A stretch of 64,000 nucleotides of DNA from Owenia fusiformis (Eukaryota > Annelida > Polychaeta > Sabellida > Oweniidae), in the NCBI GenBank assembly GCA_903813345.2, contig CAIIXF020000012.1, positions 6,657,615 to 6,721,614 on the forward strand, written 5' to 3'. The notes beneath the pieces were generated by a model. The model was given only the letters and a program-made list of their open reading frames with translations, searched no databases and was not told where the DNA came from. The position numbers were made by a program, and so were the translations under genes. Each line of letters begins with the position of its first letter. The first letter of the stretch is position 1. Below, in pieces: positions 46,601 through 56,600 of this stretch.

Positions 46601-49600
46601 GCTTACATGTAAATAAATGTGAAACAATATTGCATACATGCAAAAATGTCAAACAATAGGCCTATGATAATTGGCTTGGATGTTAAAATATGAAAGATGG
46701 TATTTTATGTTTAATGTGAAAAATATATGCATCCTGAAGCAGCAATTTGACAGAAAGGGTCACACCTTAACATACCAGTAGATGTACACTCTTGACAGCC
46801 AACAATTTGACTGACTAGATCCCACCTTAACTTACCTGTTGTATTGAACTGTGAGATGTCAATGTCCAAGGGGGATGTCTTGAATCGTTTAGCAGGTCTA
46901 TGAGGGGGTGAACTTGTGGGTGAGCTATTGGGAGAAGAATTGGGAGAGCCATTCTGAGGTGAAGCTGGTTTCTTAGAAGATCTGAAAAACACAAGCATGA
47001 TTGAATAGGGGGATGTCTTGAATCGTTTAGCAGGTCTATGAGGGGGTGAACTTGTGGGTGAGCTATTGGGAGAGCCATTCTGAGGTGAAGCTGGTTTCTT
47101 AGAAGATCTGAAAAACACAAGCATGATTGAATAGGGGGATGTCTTGAATCGTTTAGCAGGTCTATGAGGGGGTGAACTTGTGGGTGAGCTATTGGGAGAA
47201 GAATTGGGAGAGCCATTCTGAGGTGAAGCTGGTTTCTTAGAAGATCTGAAAAACACAAGCATGATTGAATAGGGGGATGTCTTGAATCGTTTAGCAGGTC
47301 TATGAGGGGGTGAACTTGTGGGTGAGCTATTGGGAGAAGAAATGGGAGAGCCATTCTGAGGTGAAGCAGGTTTCTTAAAAGATCCGAAAATATATACCAA
47401 CCCTATGTAACTACAGTATGTTTGTGAACAAATAGTTCAGAAGACAGTAGAATTGTCGATTTAACCTCACTTTGGTTAACCAGTGTAATCAAGTTGAGTA
47501 CCAGTGCTTTTAATTTACAAAATGGACCCTACTCTATCTAACACAGCATATTTTTTAATACTTACACATGGTCAGATCTGACACAAGAATGAGGTAGTCT
47601 GAAGAGTAGAGATGTTCCCCTAAACTTTAACTGGCCCACTGCAGCAAGGAAGTCTGCCAGGGGAAGGTTATCTTTTGCTTCAACAGCAAACACTCTGCAA
47701 AATAACATGCAGAATGAAAATAAGTGGAAATTAACACATGACGAGTAATAACACATGTGGAAAATAACTTATGGATTGGAAAAGAACATGTTGAATAAAA
47801 ATATGGGGAAACTAATTATTGGAAACTGTGAAAAATTTTCCAATTATTACTTTGGAATTATTACATACAGTTCAATAACAAATGTTGAAAATGAGCCAAT
47901 CAATCTTAATAAAATAGATGTTGTCATTACTTGGCACTTGCAACGGCATCTTTATCAACTGATTCCTCATCAATGGGAAGGTTTTTCAGCCTTCTAATAT
48001 CTCTAACCAATTGTCTGAAAATGAAGCCAAAATATTTTTGAAATTTTATTGAGATAATTGAGAATTTTCTGAAAATGCCACCGAGATATGTGGTGGTAGG
48101 TCTAATTTAGTTATACATGTGTCCAAAAACTTAAGTTCAAAATAATTCAATTATCATAAGCAGTTTATAAGCAGCTAAATTTATAGTATGAATGCCATGG
48201 TTGCATTGTGTAACTTACTTGAATTCTGTAAATTGCAGGATGCCATCTTTATTGTTGTCATAGTAACGGAAAATATATCTACATCTTATTTCAGCTGGGG
48301 TTCCTCCATGTTGAGTTGCAGGTTCCATACAACCCAAACCTTGTAAAATGTCATGGAAACTGAGTAGTTTACGATCATGGCGATCAAATGCCCTGGAAAT
48401 AAGTTTAAGAGTGAAGATCAATATGGGTATACATTCCATGCGTTAAATGTGCATTTTTCAGAAAATGGACAAAAATTATGATTTCATGCACTTAAGTTAA
48501 ATGAAATCTGTCTTTTCATTTCAAAGCAATTGAGATTAATTCCAGATTAAGTAAAGGAAGAGTGCTTTATGCTGGACACATATATGAAATCATCAAGTTC
48601 TTAGACTATTGAAAACATATCCATTTTGTCTCCTTTGGAACTCATTAGAGCTCAAACTGACTTTTACAACACAAACTGACACTAAAAGAAATAGAAACTA
48701 AAAGTAAAAAGGAAATACCTAAAAGCAGACTTCAGACTATCATTATCTCCTTTAAACCCCTTTTTCACAATGTATTTATTGAAGGAAGTTTCATTCATCA
48801 TTGAACTTGGGTAGCAGGCGTCTGTGTACTGACTGTATATCTTTTCTTGTTCTGAAATGTAAGTTCAACAACATGAGCATGGCTATATCAGGTATCAGGT
48901 ATATCAGGTGTCTTCATCATGTTAGTCATTAATTGTGTTTAAATTACTCCTCAATACATATGTACACTGCTATTCCAAGGACATTTTTCAGGGCATCCGG
49001 GGATTCTGACTCTATGATGGTAAATGGGCTCAGAATCTGTCTGATATTTTATTGTACCATTGCATATAATTTCACTATTAGGCTTGAGTACAACCTCCGA
49101 TCACAGGGCTTCAAAATCCAGAATATATTCTTTCTTTTTACCTCCTGCGATAAGCAGTTAGCATTTCCCTGATTAAGAACTCGCAATCTGATTGGCTGTC
49201 GCAACACTGCGACAGAAATCATGTGTAAGTCACTGCGCATAGTTAGATCACGTGATTCAGTTAAAACGGGCGCCCCAAATTGGTTATAGCAGGGGGAAGA
49301 AGGAGGTACAGATTCTGGATACCTGCTTAGGAGGATGGCTTGAGTACTATTTCTACCATTATTTTGCTTTTGTACATAAAAATTTAGAACTTGTGTAGAA
49401 CCATCCAGTTCTTGATTTACAGTGTCAGAGCACTGGCGGATTCCGGGCCCCCCCCCCCCCCTCGGGTGGGCCCAGAAAAAAAAATTGGGCCCAGAAAAAA
49501 AATTGGGCCAAAAAAGGCCTTGAGGCCCCAAAAAGTGGGCCTTTTTGGTCATTACTGGGCCTTTTAAGGCCTTATTTTTTAATTTCAGGCCAAATTTGGA

Positions 49601-52600
49601 AGAAAATGGGCCTCAAAATTTCAAATATTGGGCCCACTTTGGGGTTTTAGGGGCCCAAATTTTTTTTGTTGATTCCCAGATCCGCCCCTGCAGAGTGTAA
49701 TTTTGCGTCTGACCCCTAGAGACAATAGTATAACTAGGCACATGATGAACAATATCGCGAAAAAATCAAAAATGCCTGCCATAAAAATTTACCCAGCATG
49801 CCTAAAACAAATACAGTAAAACCTGTGTATATTGAACATTTTTTGCCAAGAAAAAAAGTTCAGTGTTGGTAGGTGTTCCCTATGGAGAGGGTAATTTATA
49901 CAGAAGTCAGTTGAGTATGTCGGAGGAAGGGTGTCTACTAGAGACAGGTGTTCATTAATGAGAGGTAGTCACTAAGACAGGTTTTACTGTAGACTTGATT
50001 TTCATACCACCAAATGTCCCTGGAAGTAAAAATATCAGACTATCACCTTTTTTCCCTAGTTTTGCAGCCCGTAGCAGTAGTTCTTGCATGGAACTCTGGG
50101 AAGAATCTACCTGCTTTGTGTCAATTAAATCAGGGATTTGATCATGTAACATGTTCAGTGGATGCACTTCATCTAAAATTAAAGCAAATCAGCTGGCATA
50201 TTATATACATTTTTAATTTTTCACATTTAACCTGAGTTTGAAATAGGTTACTAGTACTGACATTTACAGGGTGAGCCAAAAATGATTCTACTGTTAAACC
50301 TTTAGTTTTCACAATTCAATTCTATGTCGTACTCTCCCATTAATTCTGATTTGACAATATCTTACATTATATTAAGGATGGTTCAGAAATACTCTAAATA
50401 AACTTTCCTTTAATTCGAAGCTGAAAATATTAAAACATTCTCACTATTCTTGGCTTGTTCTGCGAGTTCATAAGGTTCAGGACCAAGTATGTGCTCATCC
50501 AAGACTGTAATTAGTTTCAGTTCTTCTATTGTGAACCACCTGAATGCCTCTAGATCCTGCAACACAAAATAAACCACACATTGTCATTGCCGCTGCCACC
50601 AATGTTTTTAAACTTTGGCAGTCTTTGTATGTGTATTTTGTATGTACTAAAATTGATAAAGAAGAATAAAAAATAAATAAAAAATAGAAATAAATTTGTC
50701 ATTTATAAGTAAGACATAATATGACAAATTGTCACCACCTTGTTGCTCTTAATATTATGTGTTGAATTCTAAGTCAGATTTGATCTTCTGAGAACTTGTA
50801 GATGATTTTGAAAAAATGGTCAATTTGCCAAAACGCTGTCACAAAAGAATTGAGAATACAACAATATGTCACCATATTGCATAAAAAATTATAAAATTTG
50901 AAAATTTTCTTTTTAAAAGATAGCAAAATTATCCACCCAGAAAATCCTGGGGAGAGCACAGAGTAGTTCTTGTGGATTTACAAGGAAGATGCAAAAATCT
51001 TTTATAACATAAGAAATGAGATCTATGTAAGTCTGACTTTTTCAGAATTTTGCCACATTGTCTTTTAATTAATAGTTTATCTGGAAATAAAGTTGAAACT
51101 GAAATTTAAAAGAAAATAGGCATGACATTGGTTCTAACCTCCTTGCCTTCCAGTCCTTTTCAGTTATAAAAAGATCCTAATGTTTAGCCTTTTGTACCAT
51201 GGGCTTTGTCAATATCGAAGAAGAAATGCATTTCTTACCTTTATTGTCTCTGATGCAACAGGTTCAGTCATAAAGAAGATCTGTGTTTGATTGCAATCGC
51301 CTCCCATTTGTTTATCTAACCGCAAGATTCCCTTTAATTGACAGGTTGCTCCAGTAACCTGTTGAAACAAAAATGAGAACATGCATACTCAGTTCAAAGG
51401 TATTTTTAATATTGTAGTGAATGGGCGTCAGAAAATGTGGTAGGAACACATTCCAAAGTCTGTCAGCTAAAAGATTTGTTAATATTTAATATATAATTTG
51501 TGGGGGAATGTTTAGTCTCATTTTTGACATGTAAGCAGATACAGTAATCATGTTCTTATTTTTTGGTTATTTCTTAATATCATACATGAAAAGCACAAAA
51601 CAAGATTTTCTTTGGAATGTGTACAGGAAGCATTTCTTTGAAAACCTTCCTCCAAATTAATTAATTTTGAAAACCCAAGACAATGCTTATGTATGAAGTA
51701 TGAGGAGTTGCCATTGTTCAGACCCCTCCCACTCTTTCCTCGAGTCCCCTCCCCATTGGTTTTAAACAACAGGCTGTCCAACTGTCCCGCAATTTGCGTA
51801 TTTGTCACTTATTTGCTGAAGAAAATGAAGTCATGCCAGCATTTTTAGTGTGACAGAATATGTCACGCAAATACGCATTTAAACCTGATAATTGTTGAGC
51901 AAAAATATTTCTGTAGAAGAACATGAAAAAATGAACGCTGATACATCAAAAAGTGAATGCCAATACATCAAAAAAATGAACGCCGAAGAAAAACTAAGAA
52001 ATTCTCCATCTAAAATGTCACTCGACTTTTTTGTGATTATGAGTCAAAGAAAGCATTCTTGAGTTTCAAATTGACTTCTGTGGTAACTTGAAACCATCTT
52101 CTAATTTATTCCACTTACCTTTTATTGTTTCTCCAAATATATTCTTTGAAAATCAGATTTTAAGGGTGTTAATCAGGGTGATTCTGTGCCATTTTATCAA
52201 AAATCTTGTTGCTATCTAGAAACGAGCAATTGTGATCTTGTTGTTACCTAGGAACGAGCAACTGTGATGTCACGTCACACTCATGTTAATTCTGGAATCA
52301 CATGGCAGCCATTTTGGAAATTTCAAAAAAGTTCCCAATTAAAAAGGCTAAATGCTGTTCACAAATTGGAAACTATGGCAGAATCAACAAAGGGTTTGTG
52401 AAATAATTAGGATATGCTTTCAAAATTATGCACATGACAATATATGACTACTAGCCTAAATGCAGGCAGAGACTTTTAATTGCCAAAAAGTCGAGGGACA
52501 TTTTAGATGGAGAATTTTTTAATGCACTTTGTTCAGAATTTTCATGGGAATTCCGTATTTGTCACGCATTTGCTTTGAAATTTGTGCATATGTCATGCAT

Positions 52601-53099
52601 TTGTTTTGAAATTATTTGCCCCTACCAAATTTTCAACTCGAGCGATAGGGAGCAGGAAAAATTGAGGTGTCCGATATTTTGACTAAGGTGTTCAGTTTTG
52701 GACCAAGGTGTCCACAATTTGAAGGAAGGTGTTCAATTTATAAGTCACCCATGTTAGGTGTTCCCAAGTTGACAGGCTTGGAACAAACACCCTGCCAGGA
52801 TAAATAGAACCCCCTTGGTTAATCCCGGCTAGTCTGATGCATTTACTTGGCCTGTGATTGAAATAAATAAATAAAATTCCAATTGAAAATAAATTCACCT
52901 TTTCTGCAAAATTATTTGCAGTGACTTTCAAAGTATGTGAAGTGTTGCATTTACAATGCGGCAACCACCAACCCCTGTCGTCCAGTTTGTTCATAAGGTA
53001 TCTGTCTCCATCTGTACTGGGTATAAGAATCCCGATCAGCTCTTTTGGTGATGCATTCTTATCAGTTTTGAAACCGAATTTTGAATCTTCGCACTCCAT
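31496..53099 (-). CDS. Nudix-like / EF-hand / PPP-type Ser/Thr phosphatase, 19 exons
   Basis: Exons in gene order: 52899-53099, 51239-51358, 50445-50556, 50047-50172, 48719-48851, 48219-48392, 47931-48014, 47566-47694, 46836-46981, 46342-46506, 45942-46039, 45317-45397, 44956-45088, 44652-44782, 44272-44378, 43775-43877, 34196-34338, 32993-33170, 31496-31621. All phases agree: 2490 nt, 829 codons plus stop. Residues about 18-150 are Nudix-like ([27 protein letters not shown]). Residues 232-289 form an EF-hand pair, one degenerate and one canonical ([12 protein letters not shown]). Residues 360-430 are a Ser/Pro-rich linker with RPAKRFK. Residues 525-829 are a PPP catalytic domain: GDIHGN (568), GDYVDRG (600), RGNHE (631), HGG (686), WSDP (724), RAHE (778), FSSSHYC (799), covering all metal-binding motifs. 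Expected action: metal-dependent dephosphorylation of Ser/Thr, possibly calcium-tuned. It is not standard PPEF, whose EF-hands are C-terminal. Confidence 0.93.
31849..32940 (+). repeat. 25-bp minisatellite, roughly forty copies
   Basis: The unit is close to GGGTGGGTCAATGTTGGGGATATTCA with variants GGTTGATTCAATTTGGGAGA and GGTTTGTCAATGTGGGG, plus blocks repeated at higher order. The + strand is rich in G and almost free of C. The array occupies the last intron of the phosphatase gene, ending about 50 bases from the exon 18 donor. Because 25 is not a multiple of three, all three forward frames stay open; those ORFs are not genes. Confidence 0.95.
34910..35830. repeat. About 180-bp tandem units inside the foldback 1 arms
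   Basis: Three to four diverged units begin with GGGGTAACCTTATTTTACC and contain CAAATGAGCTCAAGATG and TTTTATCATATTATTCC. The complementary array is at about 38410-38970 in the other arm. The duplication therefore predates or accompanied formation of the inverted repeat. Confidence 0.75.
35455..35622. mobile_element. Small MITE with AGTGCTGTAAACAGTACTG ends
   Basis: The ends AGTGCTGTAAACAGTACTG and CAGTACTGTTTTTACAGCAC are inverted, with repeated CAGTACTG in between. It is present in the left arm of foldback 1 only, so it inserted after the arms existed. Confidence 0.7.
39551..43613. mobile_element. Giant foldback 2 (about 4.1 kb inverted repeat)
   Basis: AGCGAGATCAATAGTGCA (39554) pairs with TGCACTATTGATCTCGCT (43595), and GAACGAAGCGTGAAAC, CCATGGGGGTGGGGAGAT, CATAACAAGATGATTTATCA and GGGCGACGCCCACTTTTCAT have complements in order on the right. 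The GGGCGACGCCC block occurs four times (about 39868, 40405, 41340, 43272). ORFs inside, such as 40114-40377, match no family I know. A separate element sits at its centre (41513-42126). Confidence 0.8.
41513..42126. mobile_element. 614-bp MITE with CAGGGGGTCATTAACAGAAC ends
   Basis: The perfect ends CAGGGGGTCATTAACAGAAC and GTTCTGTTAATGACCCCCTG are followed inward by TTTCGCAAAGTTACGA-type repeats on both sides. It interrupts the centre of foldback 2. No transposase ORF; the ORF at 41701-41898 is not recognisable. Confidence 0.85.
43671..43694 (+). repeat. (CCAAA)n microsatellite
   Basis: Five near-perfect CCAAA units just outside foldback 2, in intron 16. Confidence 0.85.
45705..45935. repeat. 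Diverged GTGTTCC-rich repeat, CAGTAAAACC-family-like
   Basis: Repeated TTCCACTTGGGAAGATGTTC, GGTGTTCCGTTCC and GGTGTTCCACATACTCAGAGG resemble the interior of the MITE copies at 49814 and 60678, but clear ends are missing. It lies in intron 11 of the phosphatase gene. Confidence 0.4.
46836..47395 (-). repeat. Tandem array duplicating exon 9 and its 3' splice site
   Basis: Four units (138, 126, 138 bp, then the terminal exon) each encode [13 protein letters not shown] then [18 protein letters not shown]. The first three are followed by TATTCAATCATGCTTGTGTTTTTCAG-like branch/acceptor sequence. Acceptors after + positions 46981, 47107 and 47245 are intact AG; the outermost copy (47383) has GG. 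Only the innermost unit has the true 3' part and donor at 46836. Unit lengths are multiples of three and no stop interrupts them. Confidence 0.9.
49433..49690. mobile_element. MITE with CACTGGCGGATTCCGGG ends
   Basis: The left end CACTGGCGGATTCCGGGCCC and right end GATCCGCCCCTG are imperfect inverted repeats, and CAGAG flanks both sides as a possible 5-bp duplication. The interior alternates GGGCCC-type and poly-A/C tracts (poly-C at about 49449-49461). It lies in intron 4 of the phosphatase gene. Confidence 0.6.
49814..49989. mobile_element. CAGTAAAACC MITE, best-preserved copy
   Basis: CAGTAAAACCTGTGTATATTGAAC at the left is matched by CTAAGACAGGTTTTACTG at the right, with TA on both sides (49812-49813, 49990-49991). 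The interior holds GTGTTC-type repeats. Confidence 0.78.
52000..52515. mobile_element. MITE with near-perfect 30-bp ends
   Basis: AATTCTCCATCTAAAATGTC followed by ACTCGACTTTTT (left) is complemented by AAAAAGTCGAGGGACATTTT then AGATGGAGAATT (right). It contains two AACGAGCAA(C/T)TGTGATxT copies. It lies in intron 1 of the phosphatase gene; a longer relative is at 23836-25505. Confidence 0.82.
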
Positions 53100-53605
53100 G
53101 TTTTGTTTACTAGAACTGGCACGGAGTGAATACTAAAAATCATTCGCATCGTTTAATATGAGTTTTAAGTATTAAACACCTGTTTTCATACTCGTAAATT
53201 AGCATTAAATTTGATTTTGATAAATCAATTATCATTTGGTTATTCTTATTTTCTTAATTGCTTTAAATCAGCTCCTAGATGTTTGATTAATTTGACCTAC
53301 TTTTGAGGAGGAACTATTTTGTACAGACGATGTTTTACTCCGCCAACATTTATCATACTGTTTCTATCTTTTTACAGTTGTATTTATCACAGATATGGTA
53401 TGGCAATATATTTCATCATTATATTGTCATATTCTCCCACTTTCGTGACTTTTAGAAGGACTATGCAATAGTATTAAATGAATAATTTTCTAACTCGCAT
53501 GTGGTTGAAAAAAGTGCTCTTTGGTCACTTCCGGGTTAAAAACATGTGAGATTCGTTTCGTGTAGTAATTGTGATAAATGTAGAAATACTCAATAAGATT
53601 ACACA
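53100..53605. promoter_or_regulatory. Candidate bidirectional promoter (Nudix-EF-PPP / ZNHIT3)
   Basis: The two ATGs point away from each other across 506 bp. ACTTCCGG at about 53527-53534 matches an ETS-type site, common in housekeeping head-to-head promoters; it lies some 75 bases from the ZNHIT3 ATG. No TATA box was placed. Function is inferred from geometry. Confidence 0.5.
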
Positions 53606-56600
53606 ATGACTCTAGGAAAAGAAACTTTGAAGTGCGAGGTTTGTAAAGATGTGGTATCCAAGTACAAATGTCCAACTTGCAGGCTGAAATAGTGAGTAGA
53701 GTTTTCAAAATAATTTTCACTTGTTTTTTGATTTTGAAAAATTGCTCGACATTTAATAGCCAAATCACAAGCAATCAAAGATAAACAAATGTTTTGGTTG
53801 TAAAATATGAATGTATAAGCAAAGTAAGTATTTTCTAAAAATCAAATATTTGTACATTACCATATTCTATGGCCACTGAGTGTGGCCATAGATTATAAAT
53901 ACGAAGTGTCTGGAGTACCTTAAAGATCTAATAGCAAAGGTTTTGCAAAAATAAATCAATGTATTATAAAACAAATGTATGTATTATGAAGAAATAAATA
54001 TATAATGAAAAAAATAGATATGTGTTTGTAATATTGGTATAAACTTAAGATTAAAAAGTGTCACTATCTCTTTCATTTTTCAACAAATATAGGCTCACGT
54101 GACATGTGACGCGGGGCAGTCAATTTTGATCTATCGTAGACCATATCAGTATCAAATTACTGATATTTCAACCTCGTCTTGCGAGGCCATTTTGATTTGA
54201 AACATCTTGAATTTGGTGTCAAAATGAAGCTGGTCACGCCCACTTTCAGAGTTATCAATGAATCATTTACTACGACTACTATATTCATTTAGGAGGCGTG
54301 TAAAGTTAACCAATCAGAAAGACAATTGTTCCATATATGGCAGTTCATTAACATATTCAGTGTTTACTACTGCTTTTCACGTCATGACAACACGAGTAGT
54401 AACCAATCAAGATGCCGTATTTTATCACGTGAGTTCAGAGTGACACGCACGCGACATGTTGTCTGGGGTGATCGCGATGTTGAACAATTTCTTCTCGGAA
54501 TTTGTCCAGAGAAATCAGCGATTCTAAATTAAGGTAGGATCTGCCATTTTTTCCTGTACAAGTTATAACTTATCTCTATCGAATCCTAAAGTTCTGGAAG
54601 AAGATATGAAGCTTAGGTTTAAAAACGAAGCGATTAATTTGACGATCTGATTTTGCAATTTGCAATGGCCAATTTACTGCAAGTCCAGTGCATGTATTTG
54701 ACAAGAGATAGCGCCAAGTCTGGTATCTAAATGCTTGTTAAGCCACTCAAAAACAAGATCCATATCTTCTAAATTTGATAACTTTGCAGAAAACCTGTTT
54801 TCATAATCTGTTTTCCGCGTCTATATTCAAACTGAGTATGATAATAGGATCGCTGGAATCTTCAGTCAATGGCAACGGGTCTTCATTCCAGAACTCACAT
54901 TTTTAGTTGATTCTCCGTCATAGTTCTTGTTTAAAGTCCCCATATCTGCTCTCTTACTGCCATACTTGCACACATTTCGCCGTCTTCATTCAAATTACAC
55001 CCTCTCGCCGATTTATATAGTCATTTTTCAGAACCCGGGAATCAGAATCGCTGATGTTTGCCATATTGAACATATTATATGTACTGTAATATCTGTACAT
55101 TGACTGCTACGCGCAATGGTCACGTGACTAGCGCGATACAGGAAAAATGGGGAATTTCGAAACAACAATTTTTGGGCACTTTTATTGCAAATTTCAGGTA
55201 TTTATAAAGTGTTTGTGGTATAAAATATAATCCACAGACATAAATGAACATCCAAACTACATATTTCATTAAGTTTTGGAGCCTTTTTTGCTCTTAAATC
55301 AACATCTTTAAAATTTAAGGCTCTTTAGCCAAAATGCTAAAGAGCCTTAAAATTTAAGGCTATTTAGCTGTGAACATAGTGTTTTGGCTAGAGAGCCTTT
55401 GTGTTTATAATCCGTGTTTATATTGTTTTTTATTGAAGTTTTCGTCATCTAAACAATAAAACAACACTCTCGAAAGTTTTTCAACCAAGAATGCCACTTA
55501 AAAATTTCACACATGTATATCACTATAGAGTTGCAAAAAATTTATCCCAATCATGGAAAAACACTTTGGTATAGTGGTTAGAGTGCTCGCTATCCACTTC
55601 TGCGGCGTGGGTTCGATTTCCGGACGGAGCACTTTTTATTTGAATAACAAGCCGGAAGTTTGTTCTCTGAGGTCCGGAAATTATGTACACAATTTTTCTA
55701 GAATTCTTGGGCTTGCTCCATCGCTCAATCATCAATGTTTAATGAAATCAATCACTTGTATTGGCTTTGCTATAGTCACGAGAATACAGGGAATCCCATT
55801 TTATGATAGCAAAAAGTATGATGAAGACCTGGGGATGAAAAAGGATCTTGTTTCTTCTAGATCAGCACATCTTGACGCAGTTTATCGTGAATGCAGGGAC
55901 ATCAGCCCAGGGACATCACAGAATTCACTTCCAAATCTATTGCACATTAGATTTCAATGCTGATTTTAGAATTTTTCACGTGACGAGATATTTTGGCATA
56001 ATATTTTCCTCACAAGTGAAAATTCAAGCACATCGATGAGAGAGCACAAAGAAAATCTGTCGAGGAAACACCGGGAGGAAACAGCGGCTTATGCAACACA
56101 ACAAAAACATTTTTATCCTAGCCTTCAATCAATCAATAAATGTCTATACATCAAAATCTTTACTAAACGGACGTTGCAATTTACATATGTATAGTAGAAA
56201 AAATGGTAAAAATAACATTTTTCTGGCTATATACGTGATTGCCTGCCTGGTCTTACACCTTCTCTGGTGAACCAGAGACATATATTTTCGATATATGCAT
56301 GAACGGTCCGTTCAAAATCGATGTTTGAACCTTTAAAAGCCAAATTTAGACTGGGGATTGAAAAGGTTCTTTTATTTCTCTCGGTAGACCGGAAGTAAAT
56401 TTATGAATCGAGTAAAAAGTAATAATGCTGATTTCAATGCTGTTTTTAAGATTTTCCATCTGATAAGATATTTTTTCAAAGCTTTTTGCAAAAACTTCCG
56501 CTCAAAAGTCTGTTATGTATCAACGATTTTAGGCTAGCATCAAAGTCATCAATAAATGTGACTCTCAGACATTTTTACGTGGTTGCCTGGTCTTTCACCT

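Noticed and set aside
46711-47400. 229-codon minus-strand ORF with SSPxSSP repeats as a separate gene
   Set aside because: It is the duplicated exon 9 array of the phosphatase gene; the VFF segments between repeats are translated splice-acceptor tracts.
49049-49552. 167-codon minus-strand ORF
   Set aside because: Runs through the GGGCCC-rich MITE and intron sequence; composition is repeat-driven and no exon of the phosphatase model falls there.
55556-55632. Functional tRNA gene
   Set aside because: A and B boxes are present, but the B box has an extra T and the acceptor stem does not pair; a SINE or fossil is more likely.
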